From assembly GCA_015680685.1 (NCBI GenBank), contig MNCI01020094.1, forward strand, positions 292,626-356,625: DNA of 64,000 nucleotides. The letters run 5' to 3'. Position numbers and translations under genes: made by a program. Positions 46,266 to 59,120 of the stretch are shown here, in pieces (within the stretch, counting starts at the first letter, position 1; every line of letters begins with the position of its first letter). The notes beneath the pieces were generated by a model. The model was not told the DNA's origin. It ran no database searches and saw nothing but the letters and a program-made list of their open reading frames with translations. The DNA is from Gnetum montanum. Taxonomy: Eukaryota; Streptophyta; Gnetopsida; Gnetales; Gnetaceae.

Positions 46266-48890
46266 CCAGTGACTTGGAGGTAGAGTAAGGGACTTCCAAG
46301 GTTAGAGAGTTTCCTGGGAAGGTGGGCTACCTTGATCCATTCGGTTATGGTATGTGTTAACATAATCGTATGCATTGAGCTCTAGTGTTGGTTTGAAGGG
46401 AGATCTGAAGCCTTATTTCTTGGAGGAGCGTACACAGACTCAACTGCTTGTGGTTGTGAGAGCTTGTTTGGGCTTTTGGTTCTGAAGAAAGGTCTTCTCT
46501 TCTTGCAGTTGTCTGAACTAGCAGCGGGTTAAAGGTTTACAGCTCTTGTAGCATTACGTTGCTGCAGTTGAGTGGGAAGTTCCCCTTGCATTGTTGGAGC
46601 AGATGGTATTGGAACTACTGGCAGAAGAGTGGCGGATGTATTTGGAGGATGGTACATGTGTCGAGTGTCTCCTGGAGGAGAAGTAGTCCTTCTAAAATAC
46701 TCCTAAACTTGGTAGTAAAGTTGTGGAGTTGTGTGACCCATGGAGTCACTTGGAGAAACCAGCTACTGCATGTAATAGCCATATGGATCTGGTTTCTAGT
46801 AAGGGTATTGTTGTCTAGGCAGTGGCATCCCCCATGACTGTGGATGTTGCCACTACTAATGTTGCCCGATAGGTTGTGGTGGAGTTCCACTTGGATATTA
46901 CGTTAATGGTTGGTGGAATTGCCTTGGGTTACCTTGGGGATAAGGTAACCTTCGGGGTTCCTACCATCTGTTAAGTCTCAGGTTGAGTGCATACACCCCA
47001 AACTCCTGTAGATGTAAGATGATTGGACAACATCCCTTAGGATGGTCATATTGGTAGATCTCACATCCACCATCATTGTCTGTATCCAAATCCACAACCT
47101 CATCGGAGATAGTCATTTTTCCCTTACCCTTGTCACGTGCATGGCCTGAATCTCTCCACTTTTTCTTGTCCTTGTCACTACTTTGTTCCTTCTTATATTC
47201 CTCTACAATCTTTAGGACAGTTTCAATTTTACTATCTAAAAAGCTCCATATTTCATCTACCTTAGCCGATACTTCCGTTGTTAGTTTCTAAAGCAAGGTT
47301 TTTTTATTCACCAACTCTTCGAGTGGTGACTCATCCTCTTCATCATAGAATCTCACTTCCCTCTTTTGGAGGGAAGGATTGTGGTTATATTCTTCTGTAC
47401 TTTCTCTTTTCCGTAGCTCCCCTTCTTCTTTAGCTACTTGCTCCAACAATCAATGAATTTCTTGGGATCTAAGTTTAGATAGCTTCCCTTGGGCATATGT
47501 CCCAAGGGTTCTCCTAGTTTCATGTCTTAGCCCATCTATGAGGTGGCGTAGTTGATCCCGTTGTGCGTAACCATGACCCGGGCAATGATGTAACAATGTG
47601 TAGTAGTGGGCCATCATAGCATCCAAGGGTTCATGAGTACCTTGCTTCCATCCTTGGATCTGTTTATGCAAATTAGACACTCTGGAGTACGTTTGGTATT
47701 TATCATTAAACAACTCTAACATCGTACTCCATCTCCTAATGGTTTCTGGTTCTAAGGACTGGTACCAACTCTCTGCTTCCTTTATGAGTGTCCTAGGAAA
47801 CAACTTTAGTTTCTGCCACTCGTTCTCAATATTTTGTAAGGTGCAGGCATCATGGAATACCTGTAAATGATTCTACAGATCAGCATTATATCCCCCTTCG
47901 AAGCGTGGGATATTATTCATGTCTAAGCGCTTGATTTGGCTATCTTTTTTATGCCTTGTTGGTATTCTAATTACCTTCGTTATATCTAGCATACTCTAGG
48001 TTGCAAGTAGGGGCTCATCATGATCATTTTTCTCATGATTTCTATGATGTCTACGTGGTTCCCTACTTTCCCTTCTCTCATGCCTAGACTCTCTAGACTG
48101 TCCTCATCCTCTTTCTCGACTCTCTTGTCAAGGTCTCTCATTTCACTTACCTTTATCCTCACCATTATGCTCTTGATGACTATGCCCTGATGTGGAAGGA
48201 ATGGGTGAATGATGTGATGAAGGGGAAGAAGAAGGAGAACCATGACCATGACAATGTTTCTCACCTTCTCTTCGATGACTATAGCCCCGATCATGATGAT
48301 GATCAGAATGCCCGTCCCTATCATATGTTTTGGTTCCCTTAGTGAACAGTTGGTGTTCATGGGGATCAGAACCAGGGTTGTGTCTCATGGAGTGTAGGTT
48401 CTAATACCCCACCTTCTCACTATCATTAGGAGGGGGAACATCATTTGATGGAGAACTAATTATAAGTGGTTCGCCATCTCCAATTTTTCTTAGGATGTGC
48501 TAGACCCCTTTGCCATTCAACAATGTATGGTGGATCCCTTGCCTCAAGTTCCTTAAACATTGTGCTACTGTGGGATGGTAATCCCTTGTGTCAAAATCAC
48601 CTATAACATATTCAGCGTATAGCTGTGTCATGCCTATCTGTGCAAGAACACGGAGGAGCATGTTAGGGACTACCCGATCTGGAGGTAACACTATGTTACC
48701 TTGCAAGTCTCTCTAGCGTAGTTGTTCATCCTGATGGAGGATAAAGGTAAAATTAGGTATATACTCATTAGGATGAGTATATACCACCCAGTACTATTGA
48801 GGAATTGGTGGATTTTGGTTATGTGTTTTAGACTGCCAACTATTTCTTGTATAATCCCTAGGTAGTGAATTGCTTTTGTTCAAAGAAGAA
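46266..48890 (-). pseudogene. Athila-type gag of B
   Basis: Begins near 48890, where the start ATG of C reads ATA. YTHPNEYIPNFTFILHQDEQL, PPDRVVPNMLLRVLAQIG, a His/Asp/Arg/Ser-rich segment (48388-48143), the central gag domain (47803-47450: ESWYQSLEPETIRRWSTMLE, HEPLDAMMAHYYTLLHHCPG), a basic linker, and a Pro/Gln/Tyr-rich tail to about 46400. Several stops and frame changes. Confidence 0.82.
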
Positions 48891-49019
48891 TATATTTTTA
48901 CTTTATTCGATGTGCTGATTAACCATTATATAATTTTTTTTAATTAACCCTAAGGGTTCATTTAAGCTCCCAACGATGTGGATAATTTCCTATGTTCTAC
49001 TTAGCACACAAACACTTAG

Positions 49020-49037
49020 TCCCCAGCAATGGCGCCA
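49020..49037 (-). promoter_or_regulatory. Primer binding site of B (tRNA-Asp type)
   Basis: On the minus strand TGGCGCCATTGCTGGGGA, one base after the 5' LTR. Two changes from the complement of a plant tRNA-Asp 3' end. Confidence 0.85.
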
Positions 49038-49038
49038 A

Positions 49039-49880
49039 TGATGAGTGGCGAGGTACCCCCTACACTCAACGATATGAATATGAGTGTATCATGCATGATC
49101 CGGTCAAACTCCACAGACTAAGTGCCTACACGCCTTATGAAACACTTAAGGATAATCATTCGTTATCTTCCCAGACTTACTTGTATTTGTCATGGTTGTA
49201 TGGTTAATTAAGTCTAAGGTATGTGATTTTTATGTCTTTTCTGTTTTATCTCCTATGCTAAGAGGTGAAGGGTGAAGAGACTAATTGACTAACTTTGACT
49301 AACTAACTAAGGCTTAATTAACCTAGCATCAACATCCGTTCCCACTTACCATTCACACCCTGAACCAATGCAACCTTGGTTACCAAATGCTATTTGTTGC
49401 TGGGATCACCAAGCGTAACGCACGTGCTCGAAGCGGTCATACTGAATGCACTTAACTATGAGAGAAGGGTTGAGAAAGATTTAATGACTAATAAAACATT
49501 TAAATGAAAAATAATAAATAATAATAAGTAAAGTCCTAATTAGCCTAATCCATGCACTGTAAGGTTTATCCAAGAAGTTCATTTTTATTTCCATACACAA
49601 ACTTATGTTCAAGTACAATATTTTCTCGAATAAAGATCTGTTAACTTTGGAGCTCCTACTGCAGGCAAATGGAAATTATACTATCTCTGGAGAGGTAAAA
49701 CTGCTAGAGTTTCACTACGGTCTAGGCCTAGAATGAATAACAAGGGAGAGCTGCCTCTAATTTATAGATTTGACAGTGCACTGCGATATCGCGTACACGA
49801 TATCGCAGGGGATGCGATATCATGGAGGACGCTATATCATGTATGTGATATCGTGGCCCATCCAATATCATGTCACATCA
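49039..49880 (-). repeat. B 5' LTR
   Basis: Plus-strand ends TGATGAG...TCACATCA. A minus-strand TATA is at 49761-49766. The U3 end at 49775-49880 repeats GCGATATCGCGTACACGATA-type words. Confidence 0.88.
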
Positions 49881-49881
49881 C

Positions 49882-50705
49882 TAATGAAACATGTTTTGTT
49901 AGCTGTGACATCATGTACGCGATGTCGAGGCTTGGCTCCAACGTCAAGGCATATATCTTGGCCTATAAATATAGTTCCTGGGTTCTAGATTTTCAAGAGT
50001 TTAGTTTTTAGTTTTCAAGCAAGGTAGCAAAGCTCTTAACATTTCTTTTCCTCAGAGTTAGAATATTTTTTGAGTGCCTACAGAAGGATTCTAAAGTGTG
50101 TATGGATCTTTGTTCAAGCACTGATGTACTTGAGCATAATAGTGTGATGGGAATAAATGAACTCTTTTGAAAATCCTTGCATCAGTAAGAATAACTTAAT
50201 ATTTTCTTTATTGCACTCTACTTTCTTGCTCTTTACTTTAATGCATTTGAATTAAGCAATTTATTTCCAACAATTAATGAACACGAGCATGACTACTTCG
50301 AGCATTCATACAGTACTTAGTAACCTAGCAATGCTTAACATTTGATAGCCTAACAATGTTGTGTGTCTTTAGAATGTGTTCAAGAAAGTGGGGCGGTTAC
50401 TTATGTTAGGCTAGCTAGGCAATAGACAATTTATCTTTTAATCTACTTGACTCTTTATTCATGTTGTAGGTGATTACACCCATAAAATATAAAATGACAA
50501 AAATTCACATGCCTCAATTACACTTAAACCATATCCTTGAGCATCACAAGTGTAGTTGGAAAGACAACAAATGTTCTCAATGTTGTATCACTTCCTAGAG
50601 AAACTAATGTACGAGATAACTATAGGTCCATGGAATTCAATTGAATCACACGTAACGCCTTAGTGATTCGTATGGTTGGGCATAGTGGTACCTTGTCGTT
50701 CATCA
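49882..50705 (+). repeat. C 5' LTR
   Basis: Aligns with 59121-59959. Its first three or four bases lie left of B at 42780-42783. TATA box TATAAATA at 49964-49971. U3 has GACATCATGTACGCGATGTC at about 49907-49926, a near palindrome. Confidence 0.87.
49964..49971 (+). promoter_or_regulatory. TATA box of C 5' LTR
   Basis: TATAAATA in GGCCTATAAATATAG; the 3' LTR has the same at 59217-59224. Confidence 0.7.
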
Positions 50706-50706
50706 T

Positions 50707-50724
50707 TGGCACTATTGCCAAGGA
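50707..50724 (+). promoter_or_regulatory. Primer binding site of C
   Basis: TGGCACTATTGCCAAGGA, a decayed tRNA-Asp-type site, directly after TCATCA-T. Confidence 0.75.
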
Positions 50725-50865
50725 CCTTTTTGTTGTTTTGTGCACTATCTAGGACCCAATCAAAAGTATTTAAATTTTTGGAAAAAACCTAGGAGTCATA
50801 TATTATTTTATAATTACTACAAAAAATTCTTAGAGCACACTGTGATTTTTATTCACTAACTAAAA

Positions 50866-53480
50866 ATGTCTTCTTCTCACAGGAGCGCTTCTCTATCTAA
50901 GTTAGATAGAGTTAATCTGCCAAAGCCTCAATGGTATCAAATTATATATACTCATCCTAATGAGTATGTACCAAACTTCACCTTCATCCTACACCAAGAT
51001 GAATAGTTGTGGTGGTGTGACATGAAGGGCAACATTGTGTTGTTGCCCGATTATGTTGCTCTTACAATGCTCTATCAAATGCTTGCATGATGTGGTATTC
51101 AAGACCACCATGGAAAATATATTATGGAAGATGCTAATGCTAGGGATTATCATCCCACTAAAGCATAGTGCCTTCAGGATTAGCAACTAGAATAACACTA
51201 TGAATTTTTGAAAGGAAAAGGACTTAATGATTCTCCATTCTTGTTGTACCAATAAGCTAGTGGGGAACCCTTCTCTGGGGGTTTTCCATTCAATGAAACT
51301 CTTCTCATTGACTTTGATTATGGAGGTTAAAATTAAAATCTACACTCTAAAATTCACAATCCTAATTCTAGTAATAAGGGATTCGATGGAAATGAAGGAT
51401 CTGAAGGGGAAAATTAAGATAGGGATGCTGACAAGAAGCATGATTGTGATCATGGTCACGATTGCTAAAGAGGCAGTAGTAGGAACTGTGATGGTGCTAA
51501 TTCTCTTCATCTTCCCACTCATCATTTTCTTCATCTTCTAGATCTAATTGTGACTACAGAAGGCAAGATCATGATGTAAGTGATCAAAATGAATGACAGG
51601 ACCAAGATAACCAAAGGGATCATCAGGACAAACAAGAACAAGCGCATAGACGTTCAAGAGAGGCACATTGCCATGAACAAATGGGTAGTAGAAGGCATCA
51701 TAGGCACCATGATCAAGGCCTCGATGTGCCTCTGTTTGCCACTTGAAGTATGCTTAACATTGTAGAGGTAGTTAGAATTCAAACAAGGCATGTGAAAGAT
51801 AGTCGGATCAAATAGTTAGACATGAACAATATTCCTCGATTTGAAGGAGGATATAACTCTGATCTACAAAATCATCTTTAAGCTTTCCAAGATGCATATG
51901 CCTTGAAAAACATAGAGAACAAGTGCCAAAAACTAAAGTTGTTCCCTAGGATACTCATCAAATAAGTAGAGAACTAGTACCAGTCCTTAGAACTAGAATC
52001 TATTAGACAATGGGGTACCATGCTTGAGATGTTCAATGATAAGTATCAAACATACTCTAGAGTGTCCAACTTAAGGAAGCAAATTCAAGGGTGGAAATAA
52101 GAAACACATGAACCCTTGGATGCTACCATTTGCTGATACTATGCCTTGATGCACAAATGTCCTGGCCATGGTTATTCTTAATTGGTTCAACTTCACCACA
52201 TTGTAGACAGGCTTCATAATGAAATGAGGAAAGCCCTTGGTGTCTATGCCCAATGGCGATTGTCAGAACTAACTACTCATAAAATACAAAGATTAATATA
52301 GTAGGTAACTAAAGAGGAGGGTGAGCTAAGAAAAAGAGAAAGTGCAAAGAAGTACAACCATGATCCTTCCATTCACAAGAGGGAGGTTTGATTCTACAAT
52401 AGTGAGGAAAAGTCATATTTGATGAAGGGGCACATAAGAAAGCCTTGCCACTTCAACAATTCCAATCTAAACTTACGACGAAAGTTAATCAATTAAGGGA
52501 CTTCATGGATAGTATATTTCAAGCTATCCTCAAAATCACTAAAGAGTCCAGAAAACAAGGCAGTGACCATGAGTGCAAGAGGCATAAGAAAGTTAAAAGT
52601 GCATACTAAAAAGGTAAGGGAAAGATTGCTATAATAGAAGAGGTTGCAGATAGTGAATGAAATGATGATCATGGGTGTGATGTTTGTCAATATGAACATC
52701 CTAAGGGATTTTGCCCTATTGTGTCACATCTACATGAATCTGGGATGTATGCCTTACATCCATGACTTACACAAAGGCAAACATCCAAAAGGTTACCTTA
52801 TCCTTAAAGTAATCTTAGGTAATTCCACCAGCAACAATCATATTATCCAAGTGAAGCTCCACCACAACTGTATGAACACTATCAACAATGAGAACAATCA
52901 CAATCAAGGAAGCTAGCATCGCCAAGACAACAGTACCCTTACTGGCAACCTGATCCATATGGTTATTACATGCAGCAACCCATGTCTTCACATGACTCCT
53001 CTAGTCACATTTCTAATTCCTAGTCTTACTACCACTCTTCATATTATTACCAAGCTCATTCGCCACATGAAAGAAAGGATATCACATCTTATCTGTATCC
53101 TCCTCCTCTCCCTGCACATACTCCTCCTTCAATTGCATAGTGACCACCTACTCCACCAATGCAGGGTGAACTGCCCGCTCAACCATAATAACACAATGCT
53201 ACAAGGGCTGTTAATTTACAATCCAATCATCAATTAGAGGGGTTGAATTCCTAATCAAAGAAAAGACCTTTCTTTCGACCACATAGTCCACCTAAGCCTT
53301 CACCTACACTTGCAATTGACAACCTTGCTCCTACCTCTTTCTCCATATCAAATTTCTTTAAGCCTCCTTCAAACCAAAATCTACCAAGGATCCATATCAT
53401 AATGCTTACTCACACTATGTCTAATTGGATCTATGCAGGAAACCTTCCTAGGAAATTAACCAATCCTAGAAGTCCTCTAA
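50866..53480 (+). pseudogene. Athila-type gag of C
   Basis: Start MSSSHRSASLSKLDRVNLPK at 50866, then YTHPNEYVPNFTFILHQDE. A His/Asp/Lys-rich stretch follows (51300-51760), then the central domain at about 51950-52260 (RQWGTMLEMFNDKYQTYSRV, EPLDATICXYYALMHKCPGH-like in order), a basic linker (52310-52640), and a Pro/Gln-rich tail to about 53270. Stops and frame changes are frequent. Colinear with A and B. Confidence 0.78.
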
Positions 53481-54110
53481 TTTATTTGTAGATTGCTAGG
53501 AACGAACCATGCAAGGCTCTTCTCAATTTAGGTTTTAGTATTAATTTGATTTCTCATGAGATGTACGCTACCTAGAACCTACCTCCTCTTAAGAAGAGAA
53601 ACATCATATTGAAATTGGTAGACTAGTCCATCACTGTTCCATTGGGAGTAGTAGAAGACATTATGACCACTGTCTGTGGGTGGTCTTATCTTGCCAACTT
53701 CTTAGTAATCAAAGTGGAGAATTGCAAAGGGGGACTTCCCAATAATTATGGGAAGGGCATGGTTAAGCATTGTCAATGCAAGAATGGGAATCAGAGATCT
53801 TTCCCTAAAGATGTCTAAAGAAAATGCACTTGGAAAGATCGAGAAGAAGAAAGTTCCATGCATTGCATACAATGATACAAGGTGCAATTATGTGTAGAAA
53901 CTTTAGGCCATAAAGAAAGAATCTATCTCTGCATGCAAGCAGTGTGCACCAAAAGTAAAAATTCAAAGATGTCCATATGCAGTAGCCACAAAACAAGAGG
54001 ACATCCAGTGGCTAACTACTTATTCATAAAGTAGCACACTATGCATGGAACCAATTGAGAGCTTGACATGTGAGTATGTCATGAGCATAGATGAACTCAA
54101 GCAAGTTCAT
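53481..54110 (+). pseudogene. Retropepsin of C
   Basis: LLNLGFSINLISHEMY at about 53516 (A and B have LDLGS, so the catalytic Asp is Asn here), PPLKKRNIILKLVD, ITVPLGVVEDIMTTVCGWSY, ANFLVIKVENCKGG. Frame changes follow. Confidence 0.75.
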
Positions 54111-54369
54111 CACTAACTCTCTGATGATACAATTGATGATACCCATTGGGGAGAGTTGGAAATTCCTAACAAATTTAAGCAAGAGCCCCTTGAACTAAAA
54201 ACATTACTAGTGGGAATGAAATATGTGTTTTTGAAAAATAAGAAGTCAGTCATAATCAATGCAAATCTTTCCCTAGAGTAGAAACAAATGTTGTTGAAAG
54301 TAGTTGAAATATGGTTAGTAGCTTTTGCTTGGTCATATTCTAAACTCATAAGGATTGATCCTAGGATAT

Positions 54370-55240
54370 GCTGGCATTGCATTTACACCAACCCGGCCAT
54401 GAAGCCAAAATGATAGCCATAGAGACGATTGAACCCCAAATTAAAGCAAATCATCAAGGAGAAATTCGAGCAACTCCTCAAGGTAGGGTTCATCTATCAC
54501 ATTGCAGATAGTGAGTGGGTTAGCCCACTTGTAATTGTGCCAAAGAAAGGTGGTAAGTGGCAGGTCTGCATTGACTTTAGGCTACTGAATATGGCAACAT
54601 TCAAAGATCATTTTCCATTTCCATTTGTTGAATAGGTTCTTGACACCATATTTGGGCATTACTATTACAACTTTCTAGATGGTTATAGTGGATATAACCA
54701 AATTCAGATTGCACCAAAAGACTAGGAAAAAACAATATTCATGAGTCCTTAGGGGACTTTTATGTATCATAAGATATTTTTTAGGCTATGCAATGCTCCT
54801 ACCACATTCCAACACTAGTCCTAAGCATTTTTCAACAACAAATCAGTAGTGGTATGGAAGTCTTCATGGATGACTTCTCCACCTATGAAGCTACATTTGA
54901 GCAAACCCTGGACCACCTTAAGCAAGTGCTAAAACAATGCATTGAAACCAACTTGTGACTCAATTGGCAAAAAAAAGACCTCATGGTCCAAGAGGGCATT
55001 ATACTAGGGCATAAAATCTCACAAACATGAATTGAGATAAACCCTAAGAAAATAAGGGTCATCCAAGGAACAACCTACCAGCTATAAATAGTTAAAGATA
55101 TTCAGTCATTCTTTGGACATACTAGCTACTACTAGTGATTCATAGAGAATTTCTCTAAGATCATAAAATTGTTGGTTGAGCTAACAAAGAAAGATTCTCC
55201 CTTTTTCTAGACTATAGAATGTGAGAAAGCATTCTAGCAA
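54370..55240 (+). pseudogene. Reverse transcriptase of C
   Basis: RRLNPKLKQIIKEKFEQLLK, WVSPLVIVPKKGGKWQV, CIDFRLLNMATFKDHFPFPF, FLDGYSGYNQIQIAPKD, GTFMYHKIFFRLCNAPTTFQ and VFMDDF (54862-54876, catalytic Asp pair intact), then GIILGHKIS. Ty3/gypsy RT in order, with about ten stops. Confidence 0.87.
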
Positions 55241-55690
55241 CTAAAAGAGAAGCTTGTAGAAACTCCAATCCTACATGCACCCGACTGGTCTAGACCATTT
55301 CATATTATGATGGATGCATCAAATTATTCCTTGAGAGCTATGATGATGTAGTTAAATGAAAAGAAATGACCATACTACATCCACTACACCAACTAAAGCA
55401 TTGTGGATGCATAATTGAACTACAACACCATAAAGAAAGAATTGATGGTTGTGGTGTTTTCTCTAGAAAAGTTTAGGTACTATGTGCTTGGATATAAAGT
55501 GTTTGTGCACACTAATCATAGTGTCATCCATTTCCTAATGAACAAGCCAAAAATGAGCCCCCATGTCATACAATGGCTAGTGATCTTGTAGGAATTCGAT
55601 CTTAAAATGGTAGCTCGAAAGGGCACTAAGACTGTGGTTGCTGATCACTTGTCTCAGTTGCAATGGGACAACAAAGAGGTAGAAAGCCCA
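55241..55690 (+). pseudogene. RNase H of C
   Basis: ETPILHAPDWSRPFHIMMDA, YNTIKKELMVVVFSLEKFRY, HTNHSVIHFLMNK, EFDLKMVARKGTKTVVADHL, SQLQ. The last 75 codons are open. No second RNase H follows, unlike T1 and T2. Confidence 0.85.
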
Positions 55691-57040
55691 CTCTCTTACA
55701 TGTTTCCTAATGAAATCCTCTTTGCTGGGGTTATAACTAAACAAATGCCCAATGAGCCAAAATTGTATGATAACATTCTCACCTATCTTCCCACTCAAGA
55801 GATGCCACAATTGTTAGACCACTGGAAGAAATAGTAATCTCCTCACCAAGTAAAGCACTTCATGGAGATCAACAGACACCTCTACAAGGTGTGTGTCAAT
55901 GGCTTGGTTCGTTGGTGTGTCCCTGATGTCGATAATTTCATGTTGTCTAAGATGCTCATGAAGGTCCTTATGGAGGAAACTATGATGGAAGATGCATAGC
56001 CATTAAAATCTTGATGGTAGGGTACTAATGGCCAACACTCTTCAAGGATGCTCACCATTACATATGCTCTTGTGAATGATGCCAACAAGATCGTGGAATA
56101 ACCACTCGAATGGAGGGACATTAATAATGGATTCAACCACTAGAACCATACGACATCTGGAGCATTGACTTCATGGGTCCTATCATGCCCATGTCAAATG
56201 AAAAGGTGTACATCATAGTTGCTATTGACTATTGTATGAAATTAGTAGAAGCAACAGTCATCATTGACTGTACATCTTCTACTATTGCTCAATTTTTAAA
56301 ACAAAACATTGTAAACAAGTTTGGTGTGTTGCATGCATTAATTTCTAACAATGGAACTCATTTTACAGGCACTACTTTTCAAAAACTCATGCAACGCTTT
56401 AGAGTTGAACACAAACTCATAACACCTTACCATCCCCAAGCTAATGGTCAAGTTGAGGTTATCAATAGGGAAATCACAAAGATACTAACAAGAACTATTA
56501 GCAAGTATAGGAAGGATTTGAGCACAAAATTGAATAATGCCCTTTGGGCTTACCGCCCAACATGGAAACTTCCTATAGGCTACTCCCCCTATGAGCTTGT
56601 GTACAAAAAACTACCAATACTTCCCATTCAATCTAAACTTCGTACACTTTCAATAGCTTATGACCTTGACCTTGACTTGACTCTAGTCCAAAAAGAATGA
56701 TTGATGAATCTCAACCTACTAGATGAAAATCAATTAGTATCCTTATCATCTAATGAGTTGCACAAGGCCTATAACAAAAAGCATTATGACTTGAAAATTA
56801 GAAAAGTCAAATTTTAACTAGGAGACAAGGTTCTTTACTAGAGCCCCACACATGTATCTCAACTAACTAAGTTTCAAACATTGTGGGAAGGACCTTACAT
56901 CATTTATGAAACTTTTCTTTTAGGGGCCATGATGATCTATAAACCTGAGAGCCCAAATAAAAAATAGTTGGTCAACATCCAACAAATTAAACCTTTCCAT
57001 GAGCATACACCAGCTAACACAACAAGCACCTCATCAGATG
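55691..57040 (+). pseudogene. Integrase of C
   Basis: Zinc region near 55860-56100 (FKDAHHYICSCE and CQQDRG, frame broken). The core is open from 56173 to 56700: WSIDFMGPIMPMS (first Asp present), ALISNNGTHFTG (second Asp is Asn), HPQANGQVEVINREI (Glu present), LNNALWAYRPTWKLPIGYSP. The C-terminal part LDENQLVSL, KAYNKKHYDLKIRKVKF, LWEGPYIIYE, LVNIQQIKPFHEH follows after one stop. Confidence 0.87.
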
Positions 57041-59110
57041 GACAACCATACTTCATATTTCAAATATCCTCCTCCTTCAACTTAGTCATGCAAGAGAAGG
57101 CCAACCACACTAATCATTTAAGTGGCTCCTCAGTTTTTCAAACTTTTTTGTTTTATACATTTTTTGTTTTACAACTTTTGTTTACACATTCTTTGCTTTA
57201 CATCTTCCTTTTTATGTTATTAATATTTTTAAATTTTTGTTTTACAGCATCATTAGTACATTTGATATTTCTTGAACATTTTACACTTTCTTTTATATTT
57301 TCTTTTATTTGGTGTGATTTTCTAACTTTTTGTTAATAAGTGCCAGGTACATTGGTAATGCATTACTTGATGGTGGTATGTACTATTTTTGTCATTTGAT
57401 TGTTGGTGTCTAGTTTCTAGCTTTGAATGTCGTTATAGATAATTAGTACATGGTTTCTTTTCATGTAATAGGCAATGAGTCATAGCATCCACCCATCCAC
57501 AAACTTTGTGGTTTTCCTTGTTTTGAAGACATGCAGTCCCTTTTTCATTAATAAAACTTTAATAAATTTGTGACTTTGGTAGTTTCTAGAATTGGAAAGG
57601 ATTCAAAGGTTTGAATAGGATGTGGCTTCAAGGGGATTTGGTATTCTTTGTACTTTTTTCTTTACCTAGGTGCATGTGTGTTTTCATGAATTTCTTACCA
57701 TTCCATGCCAATCAATAAATAAAGTTGAATAAGTCCTTTCATGGTATGGTTCTCATAAAAAATGATGAGAATTCAAAGTACATATCTTGGACAAAATAAA
57801 TGTATATGTCCTTGCATGGTGTGGTTCTCATCAAGAAGAAAAATATGAGGATTCCAAGCACACCCCTTAGAACAAATAAATGGGCTACAAGAATTGGTTA
57901 TGGGACTACCCTCCTCTAACTAAGGCCCTTTCTCACTTCCTACTTCTTCTCTAATTTGGAATAGTGGTTCTTCTGTGGGAGCACTCTTATGTCTGAGGGG
58001 ATGGATTAGTCTTAGAATGTCAATGGAAAGTCACTAAACATGGTTAGTTTTGGTCTAGACTAAGGATAGATCCTATCAAGTCATTTAATCACAAAATCCA
58101 CAAGGGACTTCATGTGACCATAATTAGGAACTCCATTTCACTTTCTCTCTCATCCATATATGCTTTCCATGTCTTACCTCACTATCAATTTCATGTTTTG
58201 GTTTGATGTGTCAAAATTCTTAATTAGTCTTTTTTAGGTTTTTGTACTTAACCTTCTATAACCATTAATCATCCATGGAGCCCATGGACTCTTTGGTTTG
58301 AATTTATGCAAGGGCAAAAAAGGCCTATGCCTACTTTGGGGAGGACCCACTTGCATATCTTTTGGTTGGATTACTTAAGTTCTTTACCCTTAGACACTCT
58401 TATAATTAAATTCTTTATGTTTACCCCATCAATGACATCTAATTGTACACATATTCACAATAGTTTTTAGTGAATTCTTCTTTTCATTGTTATGAATTCG
58501 TATACCCCCTTCAAATATTTCCTTGTATTGAACTTTTTCAATTTAATGGACTACTTAACTGAATTAACCCTATCATTAAACCTTCCTGCTAATACTACTC
58601 AAGGAACCAATCAACCACAATCACAACCTAGTTGAGTGTAACTACTAATGAGACAAGGCATTTAATAGTTATGTGTTACACATTGCATACTANATGAGAC
58701 AAGGCATTTAATAGTTATGTGTTACACATTGCATACTAATTCATGATTTTGTTGTGATTGAAATGGGAATCATGGGCTAGAAGTAGGACTATCTTTATCA
58801 AGGATGATGTAGTAGGACCACACTAGGAGGATTGTTTGTGCTCATTGGATCTCTTCTCTCTCTCTCTCTCATTCTTCTGCTACCAAGAGGTGTTGGATGT
58901 CAATGATATCCAAGGTGTTCACTTCTCTTTTCATGAACACCCCATTTTATAAAGATTGTAATTCTATACACTTGGGCACTTAGACTCTGTATGTCTATTT
59001 CATCTGAGTCAATTTGTAATGTCAGTCAATAATCCCATACCTACCCAATATGTTATGTTATAAAGAACTTGTTCCTCTCTTCTTAACTTGAGAACAAGTT
59101 TTCATTCAAT
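57041..59110 (+). other. 3' noncoding region of C
   Basis: A T-rich start, then sequence shared with B in reverse complement. Two roughly 80-base units with TGGTGTGGTTCTCAT (near 57735 and 57812). A (CT)n run at 58853-58871. No gene seen. Confidence 0.65.
58648..58738. other. 45-base duplication around a single N (likely assembly join)
   Basis: 58648-58692 and 58694-58738 are identical, with one N at 58693. Same pattern as at 8450. Confidence 0.85.
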
Positions 59111-59120
59111 TGTGGGGGTA
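59111..59120 (+). promoter_or_regulatory. Polypurine tract of C
   Basis: TGTGGGGGTA immediately before the 3' LTR. The B counterpart (minus) is CATGAGAGTA. Confidence 0.7.

Larger units (their letters stand above)
42784..49880 (-). mobile_element. B, Athila-type element with pol deleted
   Basis: Two LTRs (42784-43642 and 49039-49880), primer site, gag, protease and 3' noncoding region, all in minus orientation. RT, RNase H and integrase are absent. The 3' region matches C downstream of its integrase. The flanks CTGAT (42779-42783) and CTAAT (49881-49885) fit a target duplication with one change. This places B at the junction of C's duplication and C's 5' LTR, so B is younger than C. It is a nonautonomous derivative, and its gag is itself broken. 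Confidence 0.85.

Noticed and set aside
56968-57336. Hydrophobic open frame after C integrase (envelope-like?)
   Set aside because: The start continues the integrase C-terminus and the rest is a T-rich noncoding stretch. B has a similar T-rich stretch with different residues, so no envelope gene is supported.
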